In this document: positions 21,223-30,073 of the stretch, piece by piece
Position numbering within the stretch: the first letter of the stretch is position 1
How the letters are laid out: every line of letters starts with the position of its first letter
From: an uncultured Pseudomonadota bacterium
GTDB taxonomy: Bacteria; Pseudomonadota; Gammaproteobacteria; Steroidobacterales; Steroidobacteraceae
DNA length: 64,000 bases
Reading direction: 5' to 3'
Assembly: GCA_903862885.1 (NCBI GenBank)
Contig: CAIOZU010000018.1
Location: forward strand, 186,001 to 250,000
Program-made: the position numbers and the translations under genes
The notes under the pieces: model-generated
What the model was told of the DNA's origin: nothing
The model's database searches: none
Seen by the model: only the letters and a program-made list of their open reading frames with translations

Positions 21223-22860
21223 ATGAGCACGCACATGCCAAATGACTCGACCGACTTAATGCAGCCGTGGGCGCTGACTGTGGATCGCACCTTGACGCAC
21301 GCCGCCCGCTGGCATGCCGATCGAGAGCTGGTGTCGCGCGAGTTCGACGGTTCGCTGAGCCGAACGACCTATGCCGTCGTCGAGCGCCGTGCCCGCCAGC
21401 TATCGGCCGCCTTATTGGCAGCAGGCATTGGCCACGGAGATCGTATCGCGACGCTCGCGATGAACAGTGCCGACCACATGACGGCGTGGTTTGGGATCAT
21501 GGGGATCGGGGCGGTTTGCCACACGGTGAACCCCCGCCTATTCGATGAGCATCTGGTGTACATCATCAACCACGCAGCCGATCGTTGGCTCATTGCCGAT
21601 GTACAGTTTGCTCCGCTCGTGGCCCGACTTCTGCCGCAGTGTCCCACCTTAGAACGGGTCGTTTACTTTTGCAAAGAAGCTGACTGCCCCACCGGCCATT
21701 CGGCGCTTGTCTTTGACACGTTAATTGCCCAAGCCAAGGGTCCCGTGGTGTGGGGAAATTTTAATGAGCACTCACCGGCTGCGCTTTGTTATACGTCCGG
21801 TACCACAGGCAATCCGAAAGGTGCGCTGTATACCCATCGATCGCAGATGCTACACACAATGATTATTCAAAGTCCGGATGCGGTTGCGCTGTCGGCAACT
21901 GACACGGTGCTGTCGATTGTGCCGATGTTCCATGTCAATGCGTGGGGCATTCCGTTTGCAGCTGCCACCGCCGGCGCTCGTCTGGTCCTACCCGGTGCGC
22001 GCTTAGATGGCGCGTCGGTGTATGAGTTGCTAGAACAAGAGCGCGTCACGGTCTCTGCCGGGGTGCCCTCAGTCTGGCAGTTGCTACTTGAGTATATGGC
22101 CAGGCATCAGCTGCGCTTAAGTTCACTGCGCCGCGTCATCATTGGTGGTAGTGCGTGTCCCGAATCATTGATTCGGGGCTTTCAAGAAGGCCACAACGTA
22201 GAAGTCATACAGGCTTGGGGCATGACTGAGATGTCGCCCATTGGCACGGTGGGCATGCCCACGGAAGCCATCGCCGCCGCCGATCACGCCACCCGGCTGC
22301 GCTACAGCGCTAAGCAAGGGCGGGTGCTTTTTGGCGTGGATCTGCAAATCACTAATGATGACGGCGAAGTGCTGCCACGGGATGGCCATACGCCTGGCCA
22401 TATTCAGGCTAAAGGCCCTGCGGTGATTCAGCGCTATTTTCGCGACGATAAAGAGGCCATTGGCGCCGATGGGTTTTTTGATTCCGGTGATATCGGGACG
22501 ATCGACCCTCATGGCTATATGGAGATCACTGATCGCGCCAAAGACCTGATTAAATCGGGTGGTGAATGGATCAGCTCGGTTGAAATTGAAAATCTAGCAG
22601 TCGGTCACCCGTCGGTACAATTAGCCGCAGTCATTGCCATTCCCCATGTGCGTTGGAGAGAGCGACCGCTGTTGGTGGTTCAGCTGAAAGAAGACCAGCA
22701 GAGCACGCCTGAAGAGCTGCTAAAGTTCTTAGAAGGAAAAATTGCTCGGTGGTGGATGCCGGATGCTGTGGTGTTTGTTGAGCAAATACCACTCGGTGCT
22801 ACCGGTAAGCTAGATAAGAAAAAACTGCGTGCCCAGTTCGCCGACTTTAAAACGGAATAA
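21223..22860 (+). CDS. AMP-dependent acyl-CoA synthetase (AlkK/DmdB-like)
   Basis: A 545-residue ATP-dependent acyl-CoA ligase of the AMP-forming family. The phosphate-binding motif YTSGTTGNPKGALYTHRS lies near residue 190. VPMFHVNAWGIPF, GGSACPESLI and WGMTEMSP follow, with the C-terminal KDLIKSGGEWIS hinge and the catalytic lysine region GATGKLDKKKLR. The whole layout resembles the medium-chain ligase AlkK and the methylthiopropionate ligase DmdB. The substrate chain length is not certain. It stands alone, divergent from glyQ, with a GGGGG ribosome site just upstream of ATG. Confidence 0.88.
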   Translation: MSTHMPNDSTDLMQPWALTVDRTLTHAARWHADRELVSREFDGSLSRTTYAVVERRARQLSAALLAAGIGHGDRIATLAMNSADHMTAWFGIMGIGAVCHTVNPRLFDEHLVYIINHAADRWLIADVQFAPLVARLLPQCPTLERVVYFCKEADCPTGHSALVFDTLIAQAKGPVVWGNFNEHSPAALCYTSGTTGNPKGALYTHRSQMLHTMIIQSPDAVALSATDTVLSIVPMFHVNAWGIPFAAATAGARLVLPGARLDGASVYELLEQERVTVSAGVPSVWQLLLEYMARHQLRLSSLRRVIIGGSACPESLIRGFQEGHNVEVIQAWGMTEMSPIGTVGMPTEAIAAADHATRLRYSAKQGRVLFGVDLQITNDDGEVLPRDGHTPGHIQAKGPAVIQRYFRDDKEAIGADGFFDSGDIGTIDPHGYMEITDRAKDLIKSGGEWISSVEIENLAVGHPSVQLAAVIAIPHVRWRERPLLVVQLKEDQQSTPEELLKFLEGKIARWWMPDAVVFVEQIPLGATGKLDKKKLRAQFADFKTE

Positions 22861-22952
22861 GTAGTTACTGCGCAGATCATTGAGTGAAATCGTCGAGTGT
22901 TGCGTTATTATTTTCTCTCTAAAGGTCACGCAGCCGCGTGCAGGAGATGATG

Positions 22953-24392
22953 ATGCAGAAATCATTTCACTGGCTCTCCCTCGGCATCAGTCTGGCGGCG
23001 GCCGCTCTCGTTGAGGGGGCACCGCTCAGCGACCAAGCGATCCACAGGCTGGCGCATGACACCTTTAAGCAACTGATTGAAATCAACACCACCGATTCGG
23101 TTGGGAACACCACGACCGCCGCGCGCGCGATGGCCGACCGACTATTGGCCGCAGGCTTCGCACCCAATGATGTGACGGTGATGGGGCCTAACGACCGTAA
23201 GGGTAATCTGGTGGCTCGGTACCGTGGTCGATTGAAGTCGACCTTGAAGCCTGTGCTGATCATTGGTCATTTAGATGTGGTTGAGGCTAAAGCGTCTGAC
23301 TGGACCACGGATCCGTTCGAGTTTGTTGAGAAGGATGGATTTTATTACGGTCGAGGCACTCAAGACATGAAAGTGAGTGATGCGATCGCAGTGACTGATT
23401 TGATTCGATTAAAGCATGAAGGCTTCGTGCCAGATCGAGACATTATCTTGGCGCTCACTGCGGATGAGGAAGGCGGTAAGGCCAATGGGGTCGCGTGGCT
23501 GTTGAAAAACCACCGTGACTTAATCGATGCGGAGTTCGCTTTAAATCCCGATGCGGGCGGTGTCGTGTTGCATCACGGTAAGCCAGTCACCTTGGAATTT
23601 GAGGCGACCGAGAAGTTGTATGCAGACTATGCGGTATCAGCCGTCAACGCGGGCGGCCACAGTTCTCTGCCAAGGCCTGATAACGCGATTTATCATGTGG
23701 CGAAGGCCTTGCTGACCTTGGCTGACAGCAGCTTCCCGGTCGAGTTGAATGCCGTGACCCGTGCGTATTTTGCACAGATGGCCAAAGTGGATCAGGGCGA
23801 GCAGGCCGCTGATTTCTTAGGGGTCATCGCGTCCCCACCGGATCAGGCGGCGATTGAGCGTTTATCTCTAGACCCTCGCTATAACTCGACGATGCGCACC
23901 ACCTGTGTTCCGACGATGTTATCGGGCGGCCATGCACCGAATGCCTTGCCTCAGCGTGCGGAGGCCAATGTGAATTGCCGGATATTACCGGGCCACTCAC
24001 AAGAAGAAGTCCGTCTTGAGCTGGTGAAGCGATTCAGTGACCCCGCCTTGAGTGTCCGCTATCGCAGCGATGCGGGGGAGTTGTCCGATCACGGCTCTGA
24101 TCAGACAGCCATGGTGCCGCCGCCGATACGTCCTGATGTGATGCGCGCCTTGCGCATCGCTGGCTCGCGATTATGGCCGGGGGTGCCGATGCTGCCGATC
24201 ATGGAGCCCGGCGCGTCGGATAGCATCTACACCATGAATGCGGGTATCCCAAGCTATGGCATCTGTGGTGTCGCGATTGAGCATGACGATATTCGTATGC
24301 ACGGCAAAGACGAGCGGGTCGGCGTGGCCTCTTTTTATGATGGAGTAGAGTTTTACTACCATTTCCTAAAACAACTGACGCAGAACAAGTAA
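22953..24392 (+). CDS. Exported M20-family metallopeptidase
   Basis: A zinc-dependent carboxypeptidase/dipeptidase-type hydrolase of family M20, about 479 residues with an N-terminal signal sequence (hydrophobic stretch LSLGISLAAAALVEGA), so it is likely periplasmic. Metal and catalytic residues are in GHLDVVEA, GRGTQDMK, TADEEGG, NPDAGG and, near the end, EHDDIRMHGKDERV. The dimerisation 'lid' domain includes VNAGGHSSLPRPDN. Three consecutive ATG codons occur at 22947-22955; the last, at 22953, is best spaced from an AGGAG site, and a GTG at 22938 is also open. It likely trims exported peptides. Confidence 0.87.
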   Translation: MQKSFHWLSLGISLAAAALVEGAPLSDQAIHRLAHDTFKQLIEINTTDSVGNTTTAARAMADRLLAAGFAPNDVTVMGPNDRKGNLVARYRGRLKSTLKPVLIIGHLDVVEAKASDWTTDPFEFVEKDGFYYGRGTQDMKVSDAIAVTDLIRLKHEGFVPDRDIILALTADEEGGKANGVAWLLKNHRDLIDAEFALNPDAGGVVLHHGKPVTLEFEATEKLYADYAVSAVNAGGHSSLPRPDNAIYHVAKALLTLADSSFPVELNAVTRAYFAQMAKVDQGEQAADFLGVIASPPDQAAIERLSLDPRYNSTMRTTCVPTMLSGGHAPNALPQRAEANVNCRILPGHSQEEVRLELVKRFSDPALSVRYRSDAGELSDHGSDQTAMVPPPIRPDVMRALRIAGSRLWPGVPMLPIMEPGASDSIYTMNAGIPSYGICGVAIEHDDIRMHGKDERVGVASFYDGVEFYYHFLKQLTQNK

Positions 24393-24471
24393 AAAAACAC
24401 TATAACTCACTGCAGCACTATCCCCCCGGCTGCTGTGCCACCGACAATTCATGTCAAAGCGAGCTACCGGT

Positions 24472-24497
24472 CCTTGTTAACGGTTGGTTTAACAAGG
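24472..24497. repeat. Perfect 9-base inverted repeat before the GT61-like gene
   Basis: CCTTGTTAA (24472-24480) and TTAACAAGG (24489-24497) are perfect complements around an eight-base loop. There is no T run after it, so it reads more like an operator or an mRNA leader hairpin than a standard terminator. Confidence 0.5.
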
Positions 24498-24525
24498 GCT
24501 CAACTTCTCCAAGGAACAGACCAAC

Positions 24526-26430
24526 GTGATCACGCGAGACACATATCCACACGCAGCGATCGCGCATGCCAGAGTGCAGGCTTTTCGTAACCCGATCGTC
24601 CTCCCTGCTAACGGCTTTAACGGCGGGCCAATCATTCCGAATGATGATCTGCAAATGCTGCGTCACTGTCGTTGGAGAAGGCCCGTTGATCGCTGTGAGT
24701 CAGGCTTAGATTTCTCTAATACGATTGCGGGCGAGTGGAACTACCTTGGGCCAATTTATGACCACTTCGGTCATGTTATGTCAGAGATGATCCATCGTGT
24801 TATTCGGTCGAGAATAATATTTGGACACGACAAGTGGCTTGCGGTTGGTGCCATCAACAAACGGTCCACAGAATATTCCGACTTGCCTAACGTTTATCGA
24901 CAGGCGCTGACCGCCGTAGGTATAACGAAGGAAAACCTTTTAATCGTTAATTCAGACTCGGTTGTTGAGAGATTAAATATCTGCGAACAAGGTGCGCAAT
25001 TAGGCGCTGGTCCGACGAAGGATTATTGCCAAGCGCTCACATTATTTTCTAACACCATGTTGGACGAGCATTTTAAACAACAGGCACGCAGTCGCTATGT
25101 TTATGTAACAAGAACTGGATTGCCGCTGCAGGGTAATTTTCTAGGTGAGTCGTTCGTTGAACAGTTATTTTCAGATGCCGGTTTTGAAGTTTTTAGGCCT
25201 GAAGATCATGCGTTGATTGTGCAGATGGATGTCTATCGTAAAGCAGATGTCTTGGTATTTTCCGAGGGCTCTGCTTGCCATGGCGTGGAGTTGCTAGGTG
25301 CGTTAGGAGAAGTGGTTCTCTTAGTGAGAAGACAAAATCATCGTGCTATATGGCAACGTGTGTTAGCACCGCGCGCTGTGATTTATGAGGAGATCTGCTG
25401 TGAAGAATTAGTTGGATCCGCAGTACTTAGTCGAGAGGATGGGCGGCCTCGTGAAGATTATGCCCAGTACCGGTTTGATATAGAGAAGCTAGCAAGTCGG
25501 CTCAATGAGCTTGAGATTGAGACTGTGCCGAGGGTTGATAGGTTGGTATATTTGCAGCGCTGCGAAAGTGATTTGGCTGCACACATAGATGCCGTCCGCA
25601 AAACAGAGACGTTGCTCCTGGCAGGGCCTGAGGATATAGCCGGTATGTTTTCTTCGCTATCGGCGGCGCGCGGCGCAGAGCCCGAAGCGGTTAGTGTTGA
25701 GGGTCACGTATCAGATGTCATTAGTGCAGATCATCAGGGCGCAAACAGCCGGACTGTATTCAACAAATTTCGCGCAATGGGTGGTCGGCGGCGGGTAGCC
25801 GTGTTTGAATCAAAAGGGCTAAGTTGGATGGTGCATCCAATCGGGACCAGTGATGGGCGTTATTGCTCAGATACTATCGCGGTCAGCGATCACATGACGC
25901 GGCAGGCATTGAATGGTCAGAGTGATGTCGTCGGCGCTCGCTGCGATCTGTGGCGAATGTTGGGTGGTGATATTGATCTGTCCTTTGTGGAGCGCCATCT
26001 AATAGAGGATGTTTTGGCAGATTTTATTCGGGCGGAGCGTAACAGCGAAGATCAGTCCGTCATCGCCATTAATAATTGTGTGCCGACCGACAGCACAGTT
26101 GCGACCAGAGTGAATAATCGACTGGAGCGTCCTTATCATGCGGACTGGTGGACCGGCGATGCCTGGAAAATCATACCGATTCTTCGGTACTACAGGCCTG
26201 ATTTGCGTATGCAGGTGTTGGACTCTAGGCGGGTTGGCTTAGTGCTGATTGAGGGGCTCGATCCGAGCTCCACGATTCTAACGGACCGGTATGAGGAGAT
26301 TTGTCAGCAATGGTTAGGCGCGTCGCTGGTTGACTATGGGTTGCGCCGCTTTTTGCGTGAGGCGAAAACGACGAGTTCGGCGAGGTACTTAGTCCGGACT
26401 TGGCGACATGCGTCGCGCGTTGCTTCGTAG
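24526..26430 (+). CDS. Two-part protein with GT61-like glycosyltransferase N-terminal half
   Basis: A 634-residue cytosolic protein with no signal peptide or membrane segment. Residues about 60-290 look like a GT61/DUF563 glycosyltransferase: YDHFGHVMSEMIHRV, RYVYVTRTGLPLQGNF, then DAGFEVFRPEDHAL and ADVLVFSEGSACHGVELLG. Residues about 400-630 form a second part with the segment HADWWTGDAWKIIPILRYY and GLVLIEGLDPSS. That part faintly resembles the C-terminal end of polysaccharide-locus methyltransferase-like proteins, but no clear SAM-binding glycine motif is seen. The codon use is more A/T-rich than in neighbouring genes, the gene has no partner genes, and it is bordered by non-coding gaps. 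This suggests horizontal acquisition. Start GTG 24526 has AAGGA upstream. Confidence 0.6.
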   Translation: MITRDTYPHAAIAHARVQAFRNPIVLPANGFNGGPIIPNDDLQMLRHCRWRRPVDRCESGLDFSNTIAGEWNYLGPIYDHFGHVMSEMIHRVIRSRIIFGHDKWLAVGAINKRSTEYSDLPNVYRQALTAVGITKENLLIVNSDSVVERLNICEQGAQLGAGPTKDYCQALTLFSNTMLDEHFKQQARSRYVYVTRTGLPLQGNFLGESFVEQLFSDAGFEVFRPEDHALIVQMDVYRKADVLVFSEGSACHGVELLGALGEVVLLVRRQNHRAIWQRVLAPRAVIYEEICCEELVGSAVLSREDGRPREDYAQYRFDIEKLASRLNELEIETVPRVDRLVYLQRCESDLAAHIDAVRKTETLLLAGPEDIAGMFSSLSAARGAEPEAVSVEGHVSDVISADHQGANSRTVFNKFRAMGGRRRVAVFESKGLSWMVHPIGTSDGRYCSDTIAVSDHMTRQALNGQSDVVGARCDLWRMLGGDIDLSFVERHLIEDVLADFIRAERNSEDQSVIAINNCVPTDSTVATRVNNRLERPYHADWWTGDAWKIIPILRYYRPDLRMQVLDSRRVGLVLIEGLDPSSTILTDRYEEICQQWLGASLVDYGLRRFLREAKTTSSARYLVRTWRHASRVAS

Positions 26431-26851
26431 TGAGAGGAGGCCTTAATCCTGCTGGGGTATCGCCACGGCAGTTGGGTGAGCGGCGTGCTCTGTCAGGTAG
26501 ATCAGTCGCTCACTGGATGTCTGTGGGATTGTATTTGTGTTAACCGTCAACATTCCTATATTCACCCGTCGGGGCGCATTCTCGCCATTCTCAATCCGTT
26601 CGGCGTGGCGACCCGTCTAGTGGAACGTCCTTAGATGACTACGTTAGCTCCCACTTTCACTCAATATTCTCCAAAAACGCCTTATTTTGGTGCATCTATA
26701 AAAAAATGCACTATAAAAGAGCAGTATTTTTCCGTGGAAATTGAAACCGCCCGAGGGTAAGCTATCGTCCTGCTCTATAAAGGTGCGTTGACCCACCGGT
26801 GGTTGAGCCCTCACTCCCGATTAGATCCCTGCTTATTTCCCGGAGGTTGTG
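26431..26851. other. Long intergenic region upstream of glnA
   Basis: About 420 bases without a convincing gene. Its right half is A/T-rich and contains two NtrC-like sites (separate entry) and a possible sigma-70 promoter, TTGAAA at about 26740 with TATCGT 16 bases later. The left half has an open but start-less stretch of about 62 codons that I do not accept as a gene. Confidence 0.5.
26678..26723. promoter_or_regulatory. Pair of NtrC-like enhancer sites upstream of glnA
   Basis: The 17-mer at 26707-26723 (TGCACTATAAAAGAGCA) agrees with the enteric glnA NtrC site TGCACTAAAATGGTGCA at 13 of 17 positions. The 17-mer at 26678-26694 ends in the half-site TTGGTGCA and agrees at 11 of 17. They are 29 bases apart, nearly three helical turns. 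The glnL/glnG genes downstream supply the cognate sensor and regulator. Confidence 0.6.
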
Positions 26852-28264
26852 ATGACGAAGCCTGCTGATGTGCTGAAAATGATGAAGGACCACGAGGTCA
26901 AATACGCCGACCTGCGCTTTACCGATACACGCGGCAAAGAGCAGCATGTCACGATCCCGTCGCGCTATGTCACGGACGAGTTCTTCGTGGATGGCAAGAT
27001 GTTCGACGGCTCCTCCATCGCGGGCTGGAAGGGCATTAATGAGTCAGACATGATTCTGATGCCAGACGCCTCGACCGCCGTGCTCGATCCTTTTTTCGAC
27101 GAAGCGACGCTCAACATTCGCTGCGACATCATTGAGCCTGCCACCATGCAAGGCTATGAGCGCGATCCTCGCTCACTGGCCAAGCGCGCCGAGGCTTACT
27201 TAAAGAGCACCGGCATTGCGGATACCGCCCTGTTCGGTCCAGAAAATGAATTTTTCATTTTTGATGATGTGCGCTGGACCACCGAGATGCACACCGCCTC
27301 TTATGCCATTGACTCTGGTCAAGGCGCTTGGAACTCGAATACCGCCATGCCCGAGGGCAATCGCGGCCACCGTCCAGGCGTGAAGGGCGGCTACTTTCCC
27401 GTGCCACCGGTTGACCAACTGCATGATATTCGCGGCGCGATGTGCGGCGCGCTCGAGCAGATGGGTTTGATCACTGAAGTGCACCATCATGAAGTGGCTA
27501 CGGGAGGTCAGTGTGAGATTGGTGCCAATGCCAATACACTGGTCAAAAAAGCGGATGAAGTGCAGATATTGAAGTACGCCATTTTAAATGTGGCGCATAA
27601 CTACGGAAAAACGGCGACTTTCATGCCGAAGCCATTGGTAGGCGACAACGGCAGCGGCATGCATGTGCATCAGTCGCTGGTTAAAGATGGCAAGAATATC
27701 TTCGCCGGCGATAAGTATGCGGGTCTGTCGGAGACTTGCTTGTATTACATCGGCGGCATCATTAAACATGCGCGTGCAGTGAACGCATTCACCAATGCCA
27801 GCACCAATAGCTACAAGCGCTTGGTGCCTGGATTTGAGGCGCCGGTGATGCTGGCTTACTCAGCACGTAACCGCTCCGCGTCGATCCGTATCCCATGGGT
27901 GTCGAGCGCAAAGGCACGTCGCATCGAGGTGCGGTTCCCCGATTCAACGGCGAACCCGTACCTTGCGTTCGCGGCCATGATGATGGCGGGCCTTGATGGC
28001 ATTCAGAACAAAATCCATCCCGGTGATCCGGCTGATAAGGATTTGTACGATCTGGAGCCGGAAGAAGCGAAGCACATTCCGACCGTGTGCCATTCCCTCG
28101 ACATGGCGCTGGAAGCACTCGATAAAGATCGCGAGTTCTTAAAGCGTGGCGGCGTGTTCACGGACGATGTGATCGATTCTTACATCAGCCTCAAGATGCA
28201 AGATGTCACGCGCTTGCGCATGACGACTCATCCGGCTGAATTCGATATGTACTACAGTCTGTAA
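26852..28264 (+). CDS. glnA: Glutamine synthetase, type I
   Basis: GlnA of 470 residues, the ATP-dependent enzyme joining ammonia to glutamate. The catalytic blocks are [17 protein letters not shown], the metal-binding [24 protein letters not shown], and the substrate/ATP region [11 protein letters not shown]. The adenylylation tyrosine is in [11 protein letters not shown], marking the GSI-beta type whose activity is tuned by covalent modification. GTG 26849 is open, but ATG 26852 is five bases after GGAGG and is preferred. NtrC-like sites lie about 130 bases upstream, and a strong hairpin follows the stop. Confidence 0.98.
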   Translation: MTKPADVLKMMKDHEVKYADLRFTDTRGKEQHVTIPSRYVTDEFFVDGKMFDGSSIAGWKGINESDMILMPDASTAVLDPFFDEATLNIRCDIIEPATMQGYERDPRSLAKRAEAYLKSTGIADTALFGPENEFFIFDDVRWTTEMHTASYAIDSGQGAWNSNTAMPEGNRGHRPGVKGGYFPVPPVDQLHDIRGAMCGALEQMGLITEVHHHEVATGGQCEIGANANTLVKKADEVQILKYAILNVAHNYGKTATFMPKPLVGDNGSGMHVHQSLVKDGKNIFAGDKYAGLSETCLYYIGGIIKHARAVNAFTNASTNSYKRLVPGFEAPVMLAYSARNRSASIRIPWVSSAKARRIEVRFPDSTANPYLAFAAMMMAGLDGIQNKIHPGDPADKDLYDLEPEEAKHIPTVCHSLDMALEALDKDREFLKRGGVFTDDVIDSYISLKMQDVTRLRMTTHPAEFDMYYSL

Positions 28265-28270
28265 GCGGAC

Positions 28271-28304
28271 ACCCGGTCCGGACGCTTCAGTGTCCGGACC
28301 GGGT
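28271..28304 (+). terminator. Long perfect hairpin after glnA (terminator or attenuator-like)
   Basis: ACCCGGTCCGGAC (28271-28283) pairs perfectly with GTCCGGACCGGGT (28292-28304) around an eight-base loop. No U-tract follows, so it is more likely a partial terminator or an mRNA 3' stabiliser that lowers read-through from glnA into the downstream genes. Confidence 0.6.
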
Positions 28305-28396
28305 AACTGTGACGCAGCGCTCGAAACGGTGGTTGTGACAGACACACACGGATTGAGCACTTGGTCAGTACCGGGACTAAGGACTATGCTCATCGT

Positions 28397-28960
28397 ATGG
28401 ACACGCGACGGTTACTTTCTACCGCAACGATCGCTCTGCTACTTGCCACCGCGATGGGTGGGGTATGGGCGGGAACTACCCTCTATCGATGGGTGGATGC
28501 GACCGGCACCGTTCACTATTCAGACACGCCTGTCCCCGGCGCTGAAAAAATGGAAATCGCGGGCGCTTTGCGCACTAACTCAACCCCCGCAAGACCCTTG
28601 GATGACACGAGCCCCGTTGCTCGACCCGTGGCGGGCGTGCAGTACACTCGCTTGGCCATCACCAGTCCAGAAGATGGCGCGGCGTATAGCAATATTCAGA
28701 CGATCGCTGTGCAGGCGACGCTTGAACCCGCACTGGCGCCAAATCACGCGTTGTATTTCGTCGTGGATGGTCATCAGCAGCCACCCAGCGGGCTCGCCGC
28801 ATCGATTGAAGTCTTCCGTGGTGAGCACACCGTGGTCGCCACGGTGGTTGATGAGAATAACCAAGCCTTATTCACTTCTGCGCCTGTCACGTTCTCGGTA
28901 CACAATACGTCAGTGGCTAAACCGCCCCGCGGGCCACTGCTGGTACACCCACCTAAATAA
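28397..28960 (+). CDS. DUF4124 domain-containing exported protein
   Basis: A 187-residue protein with a signal peptide (RRLLSTATIALLLATAMGGVWA). The DUF4124 segment LYRWVDATGTVHYSDTPVPGA follows in the mature protein. The remainder looks like a beta-sandwich domain (TSPEDGAAYSNIQTIAVQA, then VVDGHQQPPSG). The ORF opens upstream at TTG 28361, but ATG 28397 begins the signal peptide. DUF4124 proteins are envelope-associated and have no defined role. Genes of this kind occur between glnA and ntrB in several gammaproteobacteria. A 7-base palindrome at 28966-28980 lies between it and glnL. Confidence 0.8.
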   Translation: MDTRRLLSTATIALLLATAMGGVWAGTTLYRWVDATGTVHYSDTPVPGAEKMEIAGALRTNSTPARPLDDTSPVARPVAGVQYTRLAITSPEDGAAYSNIQTIAVQATLEPALAPNHALYFVVDGHQQPPSGLAASIEVFRGEHTVVATVVDENNQALFTSAPVTFSVHNTSVAKPPRGPLLVHPPK

Positions 28961-28996
28961 TACGCCGGCGTGTCACGCCGTGAGCCGGTTGTTGTA

Positions 28997-30073
28997 ATGT
29001 CAGCTCACGTCTCTGTGCGCGGCACCCCATCGCAAAGCCTATTAGACTCATTGAGTTTATCGGTGTTTATCATCGATTCACTCGGCCATGTCGAGTATCT
29101 AAACGCCGCCGCGCAAACCTTATTAGCGGTTGGCCACACTCAAGCGCAGGGCCGGCCACTCACCGATCTGATTAAAGATTGTGCGCCCTTTGAGGGGCTC
29201 ATTGCGCGCGCGCGCCTCGACAACGAAGCCATCGCACACCGCGGACTGCGCTTATTGCCACTATGGCGTATGGACAGTGATTTCGTCATTGATTGTGTCG
29301 CCTCCCCGTTGGAAGGCGATCGAGTGCTATTAGAGATATCTGACACCACCCGCCAATTAAGAATCAGCCGTGATGCGGCATTGCTTGCGCAACAAGGCGG
29401 TAGTCGCTTGATGGTCTTAGCACTCGCTCATGAAATTAAAAACCCCTTAGGCGGATTGCGGGGCGCCGCTCAATTGTTGGAGCGAGAACTACCCACCGAC
29501 GTATTACGTGAATACACCCAGTTGATTATTCGTGAAGCGGATCGCTTAAGAAAATTAGTGGATGCACTTTTAGGGCCAGTGGGTCCGCAGCATAAAGTGA
29601 GTTTAAATCCACATGAGTTACTAGAGCATGTTTATCGCTTGCTGCGCAGTGAAGCGCAGGAAGATGTGCTGATTGTTAGAGATTATGATCCCAGTTTGCC
29701 ATCGATTCGGGTGGATCGTGATCAGATGATTCAAGCCATTCTTAATATTGGTCGTAATGCGATTCAAGCGCTGGGTCAGGCCGGTCGATTAGTGATTCGT
29801 ACCCGCGTTTTGGTCAATGCGACCATTGCAACCCGCCGCCATCGTTTGGTGGTGAGTATGCAGTTTGAGGATGACGGTCCCGGTGTGCCGGCGGAGTTGG
29901 CCGACACTATTTTTTATCCGCTGGTGACTAATCGTCCAGGTGGTTCTGGCTTAGGCCTCGCAGTCGCACAAGATTTAGCCACCCGACACGGGGGCTTGAT
30001 CGAGTTTGATAGCCGACCGGGGCGCACCATATTTACACTGCTGCTCCCTTTAGAGGACCGCTCCGATGGCTGA
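28997..30073 (+). CDS. glnL: Nitrogen regulation sensor kinase/phosphatase GlnL (NtrB)
   Basis: Cytosolic two-component sensor of about 358 residues. An N-terminal PAS domain (SVFIIDSLGHVEYLNAAAQ) is followed by the phosphoacceptor helix LALAHEIKNPLGGLRGAAQL with H145, and an ATPase domain with N-box NIGRNAIQAL, G-box DDGPGVP and GGSGLGLAVAQD. It phosphorylates or dephosphorylates NtrC according to PII status. A GTG at 28970 is open in frame but overlaps a palindrome; ATG 28997 is favoured, although neither has a strong ribosome site. The end overlaps glnG by eight bases. Confidence 0.94.
   Translation: MSAHVSVRGTPSQSLLDSLSLSVFIIDSLGHVEYLNAAAQTLLAVGHTQAQGRPLTDLIKDCAPFEGLIARARLDNEAIAHRGLRLLPLWRMDSDFVIDCVASPLEGDRVLLEISDTTRQLRISRDAALLAQQGGSRLMVLALAHEIKNPLGGLRGAAQLLERELPTDVLREYTQLIIREADRLRKLVDALLGPVGPQHKVSLNPHELLEHVYRLLRSEAQEDVLIVRDYDPSLPSIRVDRDQMIQAILNIGRNAIQALGQAGRLVIRTRVLVNATIATRRHRLVVSMQFEDDGPGVPAELADTIFYPLVTNRPGGSGLGLAVAQDLATRHGGLIEFDSRPGRTIFTLLLPLEDRSDG

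Noticed and set aside
26443-26633. A start-less open stretch of about 62 codons between the GT61-like gene and glnA
   Set aside because: No ATG/GTG with a ribosome site at its beginning, no recognised motif, and preceded by an in-frame stop; it may be a remnant but cannot be supported.
26725-26800. Canonical sigma-54 promoter for glnA
   Set aside because: No GG-N10-GC spacing was found; the nearest candidate is one base too long, so only the NtrC-like sites are reported.
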